Below, piece by piece: positions 16,755 through 24,525 of a stretch of DNA of 38,366 nucleotides. Location of the stretch: assembly GCA_041591635.1 (NCBI GenBank), contig JBFHRO010000002.1:1-38366 (forward strand), given 5' to 3'. The DNA is from JACKOD01 sp041591635 (lineage in GTDB: Bacteria > Pseudomonadota > Gammaproteobacteria > Pseudomonadales > Oleiphilaceae). The position numbers were made by a program, and so were the translations under genes. Every line of letters starts with the position of its first letter. The stretch's first letter is position 1. The notes below the pieces were generated by a model, which was given only the letters and a program-made list of their open reading frames with translations, searched no databases and was not told the origin of the DNA.

Positions 16755-18544
16755 TATCCTTGTCCTCGCGGCGAAGCCTTTGTCTGTGCAACAACAGCAT
16801 CCCGCTCTTTAATGCTATCCGGAGTGACATTCAGCAATCGCATGGTGTTCCCTATGACCCGGGAGAATACGGGTGCCGCTACTTCGCCGCCGTAATACTC
16901 ATCGTACTGGGGCGAATCGACTACCACCACCATCACAACGCGGGGATTATCAATAGGCGCCATACCGGCAAACAGGGCTTTGTACTCGCTTTCCTGGTAG
17001 CCGCCGCGCCCCACCGCGTGCACGGTACCGGTTTTTCCGCCCACCTTGTAAGAAGCTACCTGGGCCCGGGTGCCAGTCCCGCCTTTTTCAATAGCCTTAT
17101 GCAGCATCATGCGTACTTGCTTTGCAACCTCAGGACTAACAATCTCTTCGCCCGGCACTGTGCCATTATTCTTGAGCAGACTGACGGGCCGCTTGATACC
17201 ATCGGCCGCAATCACCAGATAGCTTTGCGCCAGCTGCAGTGCCGTCGCATTCATCCCGTAACCGTACGACAGGGTGGCGACCTGAATGTCTTTCCATTTA
17301 TAGGGATGGGGAAGCACACCAGCCCCTTCACCCGGAAACCCCAGGCCGGTAAGCTGACCGAATCCCATGCGATAAAACATGTCCCAAAGCCGCTGACCAC
17401 TGAGGTCTATGGCGATTTTACTGGTTCCGACGTTGCTCGACTTCGCCACCACTTCATCCAGCCGGATCACACCGTAGTTATGGGCATCGCGGATGGTGTT
17501 GCGTCCGATGCGAAGATACCCCGGCGCGGTATTGATCTCGCTTTTGGACTGATATTTTCCGCTTTCCAGTGCGGCCGCCATCGTCAGCGGTTTCATGGTC
17601 GAGCCAGGCTCAAACAGATCTGTAATAGCGCGATTTCGCAAAGAAGATGCTCGTAACTGTTTGCGATTGTTAGGGTTGTAAGAGGGCTGATTGACCATTG
17701 CCAGCACCTCACCAGTATGCACATCCAGCATTACCAGTGACGCTGATTTGGCACCATGCGCCTTGACCGCAGACTTGAGCTCCCGATAGGCAAGATATTG
17801 CAAGCGCAGATCAATACTCAGCTGCAACGAATTGCCCGGCTGGGCATCTTCAATCAGACTGAGCTCTTTCACCACCTCACCACGCCGATCCTTTAACACC
17901 TTGACGGTTCCAGGTTTGCCGACCAGCCACGCATTGTAGGCAAGCTCCAGTCCTTCCTGACCCTGCTCATCGAGATTCACGAATCCCAGAATATGAGTCG
18001 TCACTTCTCCGGCAGGATAAAATCGCTTGTACTCACGGCGACTGTGCACGCCATCGATTTTCAGCGCCAATATCTGTGCAGCAAGATCCGGCGCCACCTT
18101 GCGATCAAGGTAAAGAAATTCTTTCCCGGCATTCGCTGCGATCTTTTTGCGCAAAGCTTGCGGATCGGTTTCGAGCAATTTGGCAACGGTATTCCACCGG
18201 GCGTCTGACAGCCAGGAATTGAACGCCGACTGGTCGTCGTTTTCGTTGCCCCGCGTCTTTGCAACACTGGGATTGACCCACAAGGTTTCTACCGGCGTGC
18301 TCACCGCCAGAGGCTCACCGAACCTGTCGGTAATCATGCCCCGGTGTGCATCCAGGGTTTCGTGCCGGATGGTACGTGCATCGCCTTGCTGCTTCAGAAA
18401 GCTGTTATTGAGTACCTGAAGATCGACAATACGGGCAACCAGCACGACCAGAGCCACCGCCAACATGACCAGCACAAATACAAAGCGCCCGAAAGACGTA
18501 ATAGGTCTGTGCGCCGTTGCTGTCTGCCGTGGATGCTTTGCCAT
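16754..18544 (-). CDS. ftsI: Septal peptidoglycan transpeptidase FtsI (PBP3)
   Basis: FtsI is the monofunctional class B penicillin-binding protein that crosslinks septal peptidoglycan made by FtsW. The protein is 596 residues. It has a short cytoplasmic tail, one membrane anchor at about residues 19-40, a dimerisation/pedestal domain (about 60-230, with HRGMITDRFGEPLAVSTPVE) and a C-terminal transpeptidase domain. The three active-site motifs are complete: STMK at 315-318, SSN at 369-371 and KTGT at 504-507. It is followed by murE with a 1-base overlap and preceded by ftsL with a 65-base gap. Confidence 0.98.
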   Translation of the reverse strand: MAKHPRQTATAHRPITSFGRFVFVLVMLAVALVVLVARIVDLQVLNNSFLKQQGDARTIRHETLDAHRGMITDRFGEPLAVSTPVETLWVNPSVAKTRGNENDDQSAFNSWLSDARWNTVAKLLETDPQALRKKIAANAGKEFLYLDRKVAPDLAAQILALKIDGVHSRREYKRFYPAGEVTTHILGFVNLDEQGQEGLELAYNAWLVGKPGTVKVLKDRRGEVVKELSLIEDAQPGNSLQLSIDLRLQYLAYRELKSAVKAHGAKSASLVMLDVHTGEVLAMVNQPSYNPNNRKQLRASSLRNRAITDLFEPGSTMKPLTMAAALESGKYQSKSEINTAPGYLRIGRNTIRDAHNYGVIRLDEVVAKSSNVGTSKIAIDLSGQRLWDMFYRMGFGQLTGLGFPGEGAGVLPHPYKWKDIQVATLSYGYGMNATALQLAQSYLVIAADGIKRPVSLLKNNGTVPGEEIVSPEVAKQVRMMLHKAIEKGGTGTRAQVASYKVGGKTGTVHAVGRGGYQESEYKALFAGMAPIDNPRVVMVVVVDSPQYDEYYGGEVAAPVFSRVIGNTMRLLNVTPDSIKERDAVVAQTKASPRGQG

Positions 18545-18609
18545 ACCCCTGTTTACCTTCCAGCGTTGAGCTGGGCCATCAAACTCTCAGTGACTTCTGA
18601 TACGGGCCG

Positions 18610-19071
18610 TTAACGAACGACCTCGACTTTCGCCATGTCAGGCATAACCATTCCCAGCCGCTCGGTCGCCAGACGCTCAATGCGGTGATGCGTACTCCAG
18701 GCGCTTTGCTCAAGCAGCAGCTGCGTCCATTCCCGTTCAATGCGATCCCGATGTTCTTGCAGCGTTTTCAGTTCACTGAACAGTTGCCGGCTCAAGTGTG
18801 TTGAATACACAACCGCCTGAGCTGACAGAAGCATGAGACAAACCAGAATGCCTAACCCCAGATACTTTGTGCGAAACAGTGCCTGCAAGACAGGGAGCGA
18901 GTAGGTTCGCAGATTGACCTTCAACCCTGCCAGCCAACTTGGCCGTTTCACATCAGCCGGGTGGCTGTCTTCCTCCACCAGACGAGCCCCTCGCGCTCCT
19001 TCAGCGGTGTCGTGTGCGTCAGCTTCCTGGCGTCGACTCCTTGAGCGTGTTTTGTCAGCATTGCTTTTCAT
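18610..19071 (-). CDS. ftsL: Cell division protein FtsL
   Basis: FtsL is a small bitopic divisome protein that with FtsB and FtsQ activates FtsWI. The protein is 153 residues, longer than the roughly 100-120 usual in the family. The extra length is a charged N-terminal cytoplasmic part of about 45 residues (Arg/Lys and Asp/Glu rich). The membrane segment is at about 70-90 (LGLGILVCLMLLSAQ). The periplasmic leucine-zipper-like coil follows, and the end carries the typical LATERLGMVMPD. No other ATG exists before the membrane segment, and the ATG at 19071 overlaps the rsmH stop by 4 bases, so the long form is favoured. Identity rests on position and on this topology; sequence conservation in FtsL is low in general. 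Confidence 0.93.
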   Translation of the reverse strand: MKSNADKTRSRSRRQEADAHDTAEGARGARLVEEDSHPADVKRPSWLAGLKVNLRTYSLPVLQALFRTKYLGLGILVCLMLLSAQAVVYSTHLSRQLFSELKTLQEHRDRIEREWTQLLLEQSAWSTHHRIERLATERLGMVMPDMAKVEVVR

Positions 19072-20000
19072 GCCGAAAGCTTTTCCATCACGCGCATGAC
19101 CGCGCTTCTGGCGCGCACATTCTCAACTACTTCGGCATCTTCAGGCTTGACGGCTTTACCGACCAAAGCGAACTCGCGTTGAATCTGATGATCCTGCACC
19201 GGAATGCCTCTGGGAAGCTCCGGCCCTCGAACCTGGTTTCGCATGAAACGCTTCACTATCCGATCTTCCAGTGAATGAAAACTGATCACCACCAGGCGCC
19301 CTCCCGGACGCAACGCCCTGCTGGCCGCTTGCAGCCCCACCTCCAGATCGCCCAGTTCATTGTTAACTTTGATCCGGATCGCCTGAAAAGCGCGGGTGGC
19401 AGGATTCTTGCCCTTTTCCCACGCGGGGTTTGCCTCTGCAACAATCGCTGCCAGCTGTTTCGTCGTTACAATCGGCGCCCGCTTTCTCGCCGCCACGATG
19501 GCCTTGGCAATTCGCCGAAAAAACTTTTCTTCCCCATATTCTCTAAGCGTTGTCGCAATTTCTTCTTCTGCAGCCGACTCCAGCCACTGGGCCGCGCTCA
19601 AACCACGACTTGCATCCATACGCATGTCCAGCGGGCCATCATTCATGAAGCTGAACCCGCGGGCAGGATCATCAAGCTGTGGCGACGAAACCCCCAGATC
19701 AAGAAGAATGCCGTCTACCGCCTCAATCTGCATCTGACTAAGTATTTGCTCAAGATTCGCAAAGCTGTCCTGAGCGTAAACAAACCGGGCTGATTCGACT
19801 TGCAAGGCGCGAGCAAACCCGATCGCTTCAGCATCCTTGTCTATACCGATCAACCGGGCATCCGCACCCAGCTTCTGCAGAATCTTGCGCGCATGCCCAC
19901 CGCGACCAAATGTCCCATCGACGTAAACACCGTTCGGGCGAGTGATCAACGCATCCACGGCCGCTTGCAGCAAAACTGTTTTATGTAATTCCTGGCTCAT
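19068..20000 (-). CDS. rsmH: 16S rRNA (cytosine(1402)-N(4))-methyltransferase RsmH
   Basis: RsmH (MraW) methylates the N4 of C1402 in the decoding centre of 16S rRNA using S-adenosylmethionine. The protein is 310 residues. The SAM-binding motif GTFGRGGHA is at about residues 29-37. DLGVSSPQLDDPARGFSF and MRMDASRGLSAAQWL are family hallmarks, and VISFHSLEDRIVKRFMR is the conserved late motif. It is the second gene of the mraZ transcript, 16 bases after mraZ, and its stop overlaps ftsL by 4 bases. RsmI, encoded nearby, modifies the ribose of the same nucleotide. Confidence 0.98.
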   Translation of the reverse strand: MSQELHKTVLLQAAVDALITRPNGVYVDGTFGRGGHARKILQKLGADARLIGIDKDAEAIGFARALQVESARFVYAQDSFANLEQILSQMQIEAVDGILLDLGVSSPQLDDPARGFSFMNDGPLDMRMDASRGLSAAQWLESAAEEEIATTLREYGEEKFFRRIAKAIVAARKRAPIVTTKQLAAIVAEANPAWEKGKNPATRAFQAIRIKVNNELGDLEVGLQAASRALRPGGRLVVISFHSLEDRIVKRFMRNQVRGPELPRGIPVQDHQIQREFALVGKAVKPEDAEVVENVRARSAVMRVMEKLSA

Positions 20001-20016
20001 GAGTGCGGCTTTCGGT

Positions 20017-20457
20017 TTAGAGCGACAAATTCATCATTTCTTCGGGCATTTCGCCATCGTCAGCCTCATCAAGCCAGGCCGACCATTGCTCAAGCCCCCA
20101 TAATTCGAGCTTCTTGCCCTGACCAATCATCATCAGATTTTTGTCAAAGCGACCGTGGTCACGCAACGTGGGAGGGATCAGCAACCGGCCGCTGGAATCC
20201 ATATCCATCGTGCTCGCATGCCCCAAAAGAAGACGCTTGGTTCGCCGCGCCTTCTTGTTAAACATGGGCAAGGCTTCGATTTTAGGGACAATTTCTTCCC
20301 ACAAGGGTTCTGGATAAATCAACAGACAGTGCTCTTCCGGGTCCGCCGTCATCACCAACTTGCCGCCGCAAACCTCCATCAATGCCTCACGAATCTTCGT
20401 CGGCACCGCAATTCGCCCTTTGGCGTCCATCGTGATGGAGTGACTTCCAAGAAACAC
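20017..20457 (-). CDS. mraZ: Transcriptional regulator MraZ
   Basis: MraZ is the DNA-binding regulator of the dcw cluster; it forms ring-shaped oligomers and represses its own promoter in E. coli. The protein is 146 residues with two tandem SpoVT/AbrB-like domains. Each carries the conserved DxxGR loop: DAKGRIAVPTKIR near residue 11 and DSSGRLLIPPTLR near residue 86. The start is a GTG at 20457, giving the normal family opening MFLGSHSITMDAKGR; no strong ribosome binding site precedes it, so translation may be weak. The expected MraZ operator lies immediately upstream as a series of 10-bp-phased boxes. Confidence 0.97.
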   Translation of the reverse strand: MFLGSHSITMDAKGRIAVPTKIREALMEVCGGKLVMTADPEEHCLLIYPEPLWEEIVPKIEALPMFNKKARRTKRLLLGHASTMDMDSSGRLLIPPTLRDHGRFDKNLMMIGQGKKLELWGLEQWSAWLDEADDGEMPEEMMNLSL

Positions 20458-20502
20458 TATTTAGTCGGCCATATTGGTTTTTGATTTTATAAGACGCCTG
20501 AT

Positions 20503-20577
20503 CCCCATTAATTCCCACAGTCAGACACTTTTTCACACTTTTTCCCACCGAGAGACAATATAGAAACAGCTGCCCCA
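20503..20577 (-). promoter_or_regulatory. MraZ operator: TGGGN boxes in one 10-bp register
   Basis: Read towards mraZ on the minus strand, boxes with a strict 10-base period begin at 20577 (TGGGG), 20557 (TGTCT, degenerate), 20547 (TGGGA), 20537 (TGTGA, one mismatch), 20527 (TGTCT, degenerate), 20517 (TGGGA) and 20507 (TGGGG). Only the register position at 20567 (GTTTC) fails. E. coli MraZ is known to bind TGGGN repeats separated by 5 bases. Here four perfect and three partial boxes span the promoter and the leader. Autoregulation of the cluster by MraZ is inferred. Confidence 0.85.
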
Positions 20578-20585
20578 CAATGCAA
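20557..20585 (-). promoter_or_regulatory. Candidate sigma-70 promoter of mraZ and the dcw cluster
   Basis: TTGCAT (20580-20585) and TATATT (20557-20562) on the minus strand are separated by exactly 17 bases. The predicted start is near 20550, about 90 bases before the GTG of mraZ. The MraZ boxes overlap the spacer, touch the -10 box and continue through the leader. A second -10-like TATAAA closer to mraZ has no usable -35 box. Confidence 0.7.
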
Positions 20586-20874
20586 GGGGAGAGCATGACC
20601 GGGCGAAAATAAAATCGGCTTAAAACACAATAAGTTAGCGCCAAGAAGCTCGGCAAAAAGATGAGAATTGAAGGATAATTACCTTACGAAACAGCCGGAT
20701 ACAAGCAGATCTTGAGGTGGGGTAAAAAGGATAAGAACATTTTGATATAAATGACTTAGGCGCCATGAAAGACTTAATCAGTCGCGAGCCCAGTGGCACC
20801 CCGAGAGGTCGAGGCAGGGCCGGCATAACACCATTGAGAGCGCACCCAATAGCACAATGAGAAATAAGAAGAAG

Positions 20875-21237
20875 AAAAGCTCGCCGATAAGCCGGGTTCT
20901 GTCGAGGACAGTCATTCATCTAGAACTTGCGTCACCACAAGCTTCAAGCAACCTACCCGAATCCAGCGCGGGTCACGCCAATGGATTCCTATTTGGTCTT
21001 GCTCCGAGTGGGGTTTTCCATCGCCATGAACTGTTACCAGTCATGCGGTGCGCTCTTACCGCACCATTTCACCCTTACCTGCAATCATTGCTGATCACAT
21101 AGGCGGTATACTTTCTGTTGCACTTTCCGTAGGCTCACGCCTCCCAGGTGTTACCTGGCACTCTACCCTTTGGAGCCCGGACTTTCCTCCCCCTTGACCC
21201 TGATAGAATCAAGGCGGCGACTGTCTGGCGAGCTTGT
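20875..21237 (-). ncRNA. rnpB: RNase P RNA (M1 RNA, bacterial type A)
   Basis: This is the catalytic RNA of RNase P, which trims the 5' leaders of tRNA precursors. The 5' end is near 21237 and the 3' end near 20875. The terminal helix P1 pairs AAGCUCGCC at the 5' end with GGCGAGCUU at the 3' end. The universal core GAGGAAAGUCCGGGC (complement of 21175-21189) and the 3' core ACAGAACCCGGCUUA (complement of 20888-20902) are intact. The length of about 363 nt is normal for type A. The closing stem is followed by U- and pyrimidine-rich sequence, so it may double as a terminator. The position between rsmI and mraZ matches pseudomonads. Confidence 0.96.
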
Positions 21238-21242
21238 GCAGG

Positions 21243-21271
21243 ACGATACACACATCCACCCCTCTGGGCAA
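21243..21271 (-). promoter_or_regulatory. Candidate promoter of rnpB
   Basis: On the minus strand TTGCCC (21266-21271) and TATCGT (21243-21248) are 17 bases apart. The predicted transcription start falls at 21235-21237, exactly where helix P1 of RNase P RNA begins, which supports both calls. Confidence 0.55.
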
Positions 21272-21312
21272 GCAATAACGCATCCAATCCGAAGATCTGA
21301 CCGTCATTAGAT

Positions 21313-22167
21313 TCAATCGCGCTTGCCCTGCAAAACCAGCGCTCGTTCATACAACTGGTTTTTTCCAATACCCGTCACATCGGCAGCTATCTTGCTCGCC
21401 AATTTGATCGGAACCTCTTTGAGCAGGGCTCGCAACAACCTGTCGCACTCCGGGGTGACTGATTCCTGCGCCACTGCAGGCACAGCCCCGCGGAGCAAAA
21501 TAACGAATTCGCCTTTTTGCTGGTTGTCGTCGGCACATACCCGCTCTTTCACTTGCAAGATAGTGCCGCACAGCATGGTTTCAAACGCCTTGGTGAGCTC
21601 ACGCCCAATCACCATTTGCCGCTCTCCGCCAAAGATAAAGGCCAAATCCTCAATTGATTCAACAATGCGGTGGGGTGACTCATAAAAAACCAAGGTTCGC
21701 GGCTCGCTGATCAAGGTTCCCAGGTAGGCACGCCGCGCAGCCGACCGTGAGGGCAAAAAACCTTCAAACACAAACTTGTCGCTGGGCAAACCGGATGCGC
21801 TCAGCGCAGCAACAACGGCACAGGCACCCGGCACAGGCGACACCAAAAAACCAGCCTCTCGCACCGCGCTCACCAAATGGTATCCTGGATCCGAGATAAG
21901 CGGCGTGCCCGCGTCGGATACCAGTGCAACTGACTGACCCGATGCGATCCTGCCAACCAGCAGTTCGCTTTTTTCCCGCTCATTATGCTCATGCAACGAG
22001 ATCATGGGCTTGCTGATCGCCAAATGCTGAAGCAAACGCCCCGTATGACGGGTGTCCTCCGCCGCGATCACGTCCACCTTCGCCAGAGTGTCAATCGCCC
22101 GTGCGGTGATATCCCCCAAATTGCCAATGGGTGTTGCCACCACATAAAGCCCGGATTGCAATGCCAT
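21313..22167 (-). CDS. rsmI: 16S rRNA (cytidine(1402)-2'-O)-methyltransferase RsmI
   Basis: RsmI methylates the 2'-OH of C1402 of 16S rRNA with S-adenosylmethionine. The protein is 284 residues and belongs to the tetrapyrrole-methylase fold. It begins LYVVATPIGNLGDITARA (residues 7-24). The SAM-site motifs AAEDTRHTGRLLQH, ALVSDAGTPLISDPG and VPGACAVVAALSASGLP are all present, and the C-terminal small domain ends in a predicted helix-turn region. It is transcribed towards rnpB, 75 bases away, and divergently from lpoA. Its nucleotide target is also modified by RsmH, encoded about 1.3 kb further along the same strand. Confidence 0.97.
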   Translation of the reverse strand: MALQSGLYVVATPIGNLGDITARAIDTLAKVDVIAAEDTRHTGRLLQHLAISKPMISLHEHNEREKSELLVGRIASGQSVALVSDAGTPLISDPGYHLVSAVREAGFLVSPVPGACAVVAALSASGLPSDKFVFEGFLPSRSAARRAYLGTLISEPRTLVFYESPHRIVESIEDLAFIFGGERQMVIGRELTKAFETMLCGTILQVKERVCADDNQQKGEFVILLRGAVPAVAQESVTPECDRLLRALLKEVPIKLASKIAADVTGIGKNQLYERALVLQGKRD

Positions 22168-22292
22168 GCCAATACCCTTACTGCAACAGCTTGTTTGAAC
22201 ACATGAAGATACCTGACCCTGTCAGCCTTGTCTGATAGACTAGCGCTCAACCACAGCCCCATTTATTGTTACCGAACATTCTGACCACTTTT

Positions 22293-24104
22293 ATGCGAAT
22301 AAGATACGTTAAAACGGCCTTGCTGAGCCTGGCACTTATCCTCCACGGCTGCACTCAGACCCCACCCAGGACGCAACCTGCAACACAGCCTCTTGTTGAG
22401 GACCCCATTGCCATTTTGCTGGATCAGGCCCAGCGAGAAAAACGCCCCAAGCAACAGGCAGAAATCCTTATGCAGGCGGCAGACCTGCACCAGCAAAAAC
22501 AGCAATATCACAAGGCTCTGGCATTATTGCAAAAAATAGATTATCCACCGCTTCCGCAACGATTGCAGGAGCAATACCTGCTCATTGCCATACACGCCTC
22601 ACTTAAGCTGGCAAACACAGCCAAACTTGCGGGATACCTTGCCCAGGTAAAAGAGGGTTTTTATGAGCATGTCCCGCTGCCTGTTCAGCGCCAGGCCTAT
22701 CAGGATATTGCCCAAGCCTATGAGCTGCTGGAGCAACCACTGAAGGCAACCATCAGCCGAATCAAGGGAAACCATTTGAATGACGATGCAACACGCACCC
22801 TGATGCAAGAGCAAATCTGGTCGCAACTCGCCGCAACCAATCTGACCGAGCTGACAGCACTCTACGACCAAACCACACACTATGATGTCAAGGGCTGGCT
22901 ACAACTTGCCATCACCATAAAACAAAATGAAATCAGCCTCGATTCGCAACTGCAGGCACTCAATCTCTGGTTGGCAACGTGGCAGTCCCATCCTGCGACA
23001 CTAAAACTTCCCAAAGCCTTGGAGCTGCTTTCCCGGCTCCCCGAAACACGACCCAAAAAAATCGCTATCCTGCTTCCTTTTGAGGGCGCGTTGAGCAGTG
23101 CTGCAAATGCAATTCGTGACGGCTTTCTCAGTGCTTATTATCAAGATCAGGACACCGCCAAAAACGCGCTTGAACTCGTCTTTATCAATAGCACCAAGGA
23201 TCTCTCAGTCATTGCACAAGAGCTGAAGCACGAAAAACCGGATTTGGTAATCGGACCGCTTGAAAAAAGTCGTGCCAGCGAAATCGCCGCACTTTCTGAT
23301 CGCAACTACCGTGTATTGGCGTTGAACTATCTGGATGGACAAACCTCCCCGCCAGCCAACTTCTTCCAATTCGGACTAGCCCCGGAGCATGAGGTCGAGC
23401 AAATTGCCGCCCAACTGGCCACAAAGCATTTTCGCCGGGTTATATTGCTTACGCCTCAGAGCGACTGGGGCAAGCGCATAGAACAGGCCTTTAACCAGAG
23501 CTGGAAAAAACACCAGGGAGAGATAGCTGAGATCATTAGCTACAGCGCCCAAACCAATCTCTCTGCCGAGATTGAGCGCGCATTACTTCTGAAAGAAAGT
23601 GCCGAGCGTGCCAAGAAGCTTCGCTCATTGCTAAACCTTAGCCTCGAAATTGCACCACGACACCGTGAAGATGTCGATGCGTTTGTGCTTATTGCAACGC
23701 CAGAGTTTGCGCGTCAAATCAAACCCTTGTTTGCCTATCATTTCGCCGCAGACATCCCTGTGTATTCGACATCACAAGTCTTCAGCGGTCAGTTCAATCC
23801 ACAAAAGGATCAGGATCTCAATGGCATCTATTTCACTGAAACGCCTTGGGTTTTGGCGGCAAGCAACCCCTTGCGCACAGAGTTAACCACACTTTTCCCA
23901 ACGGAAACCCAGAGATACGAAAGACTTTATGCGCTGGGGGTGGATAGCTATAAACTCAGCCCACGCCTGGCCTTGCTGAACGCCCTGAAAAAGAGCTCAA
24001 TACATGGAGAAACAGGCATTCTTACCATGAACGATCAGTTCCAGATCATTCGAACTCTGGAATGGGCCAGGTTTAGCGAGGGGCGCCCCCAACCCGCGAA
24101 CTAG
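22293..24104 (+). CDS. lpoA: Outer membrane lipoprotein LpoA, activator of penicillin-binding protein
   Basis: LpoA is an outer membrane lipoprotein that stimulates the bifunctional PBP1A. The ATG at 22293 gives a lipoprotein signal of 19 residues with the lipobox LHGC and modified cysteine C20; the open frame begins earlier at a TTG that would spoil the signal peptide. The mature 583 residues show a helical TPR-like N-terminal domain (about residues 40-240). A C-terminal domain of the periplasmic-binding-protein type I fold follows, starting near PKKIAILLPFEGALSSAANAIRDGF and including LVIGPLEKSRASEI. The total of 603 residues is a little shorter than the E. coli protein. yraN follows after 17 bases, as in many gammaproteobacteria. 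Confidence 0.93.
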   Translation: MRIRYVKTALLSLALILHGCTQTPPRTQPATQPLVEDPIAILLDQAQREKRPKQQAEILMQAADLHQQKQQYHKALALLQKIDYPPLPQRLQEQYLLIAIHASLKLANTAKLAGYLAQVKEGFYEHVPLPVQRQAYQDIAQAYELLEQPLKATISRIKGNHLNDDATRTLMQEQIWSQLAATNLTELTALYDQTTHYDVKGWLQLAITIKQNEISLDSQLQALNLWLATWQSHPATLKLPKALELLSRLPETRPKKIAILLPFEGALSSAANAIRDGFLSAYYQDQDTAKNALELVFINSTKDLSVIAQELKHEKPDLVIGPLEKSRASEIAALSDRNYRVLALNYLDGQTSPPANFFQFGLAPEHEVEQIAAQLATKHFRRVILLTPQSDWGKRIEQAFNQSWKKHQGEIAEIISYSAQTNLSAEIERALLLKESAERAKKLRSLLNLSLEIAPRHREDVDAFVLIATPEFARQIKPLFAYHFAADIPVYSTSQVFSGQFNPQKDQDLNGIYFTETPWVLAASNPLRTELTTLFPTETQRYERLYALGVDSYKLSPRLALLNALKKSSIHGETGILTMNDQFQIIRTLEWARFSEGRPQPAN

Positions 24105-24121
24105 ACACAAGGAAAGTGACA

Positions 24122-24478
24122 ATGGCCGATGGATCCTTTTATGAACAGATGGCAAAGCAATACCTAGAGGCGAATGGTCTCGTGCTCATTGAGCAGAACT
24201 ATCGCACTCGCAGGGGTGAAATAGATCTGATCATGCGGGACAAAGATACACTGGTGTTTATCGAGGTGCGCTACCGAAACCTGAAATCGAGAGTAACGCC
24301 AGAAGAAAGCATGACCATGAGCAAACGAAAACGCATTCTCCGGTGCGCTCAAAAGTACCTGACCGCCAAAAGCGCATGGAATAAAGACTGCCGATTTGAC
24401 TTCATTGGCATACAACCCAATGCCTTAAGCCAGCAATTTGAAATCAATTGGATACGATCGGCCTTTGAGGCCGGCTGA
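24122..24478 (+). CDS. yraN: YraN family (UPF0102) endonuclease-like protein
   Basis: YraN belongs to UPF0102, small proteins with a Holliday-junction-resolvase-like nuclease fold; the biological role is unknown. The protein is 118 residues. The family motif GEIDLI lies at residues 32-37, with the putative metal-binding aspartate D35, and VFIEVRYR follows at 45-52, with E48 and R50 in place of the more usual E-x-K. The QRR-like basic segment SKRKRILRCAQKYL is present at about 67-80. The ATG at 24122 is preceded by AAGGAA with a 7-base gap; a GTG two codons earlier is too close to this site. It is probably cotranscribed with lpoA and the following diaA-like gene. Confidence 0.92.
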   Translation: MADGSFYEQMAKQYLEANGLVLIEQNYRTRRGEIDLIMRDKDTLVFIEVRYRNLKSRVTPEESMTMSKRKRILRCAQKYLTAKSAWNKDCRFDFIGIQPNALSQQFEINWIRSAFEAG

Positions 24479-24525
24479 CGGCCGCAACCAAACTATAACC
24501 CTACCCAGGATTTTTCTTATTAGCC

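Larger units (their letters stand above)
20458..20874 (-). other. Upstream control region of the dcw cluster, no protein gene
   Basis: These 417 bases lie between rnpB and mraZ. The proximal 130 bases hold the mraZ promoter and the MraZ box series, annotated separately. The distal part (about 20586-20874) contains no gene I can recognise. The only open frame (20635-20919, minus) runs into the RNase P RNA and has no family features. The stretch is more AT-rich than the neighbouring genes, and I see no strong terminator hairpin apart from the 3' end of rnpB. Confidence 0.6.

Noticed and set aside
20635..20919. 94-codon minus-strand frame between rnpB and mraZ
   Set aside because: It begins inside the RNase P RNA, which is structurally conserved, and has no protein family features.
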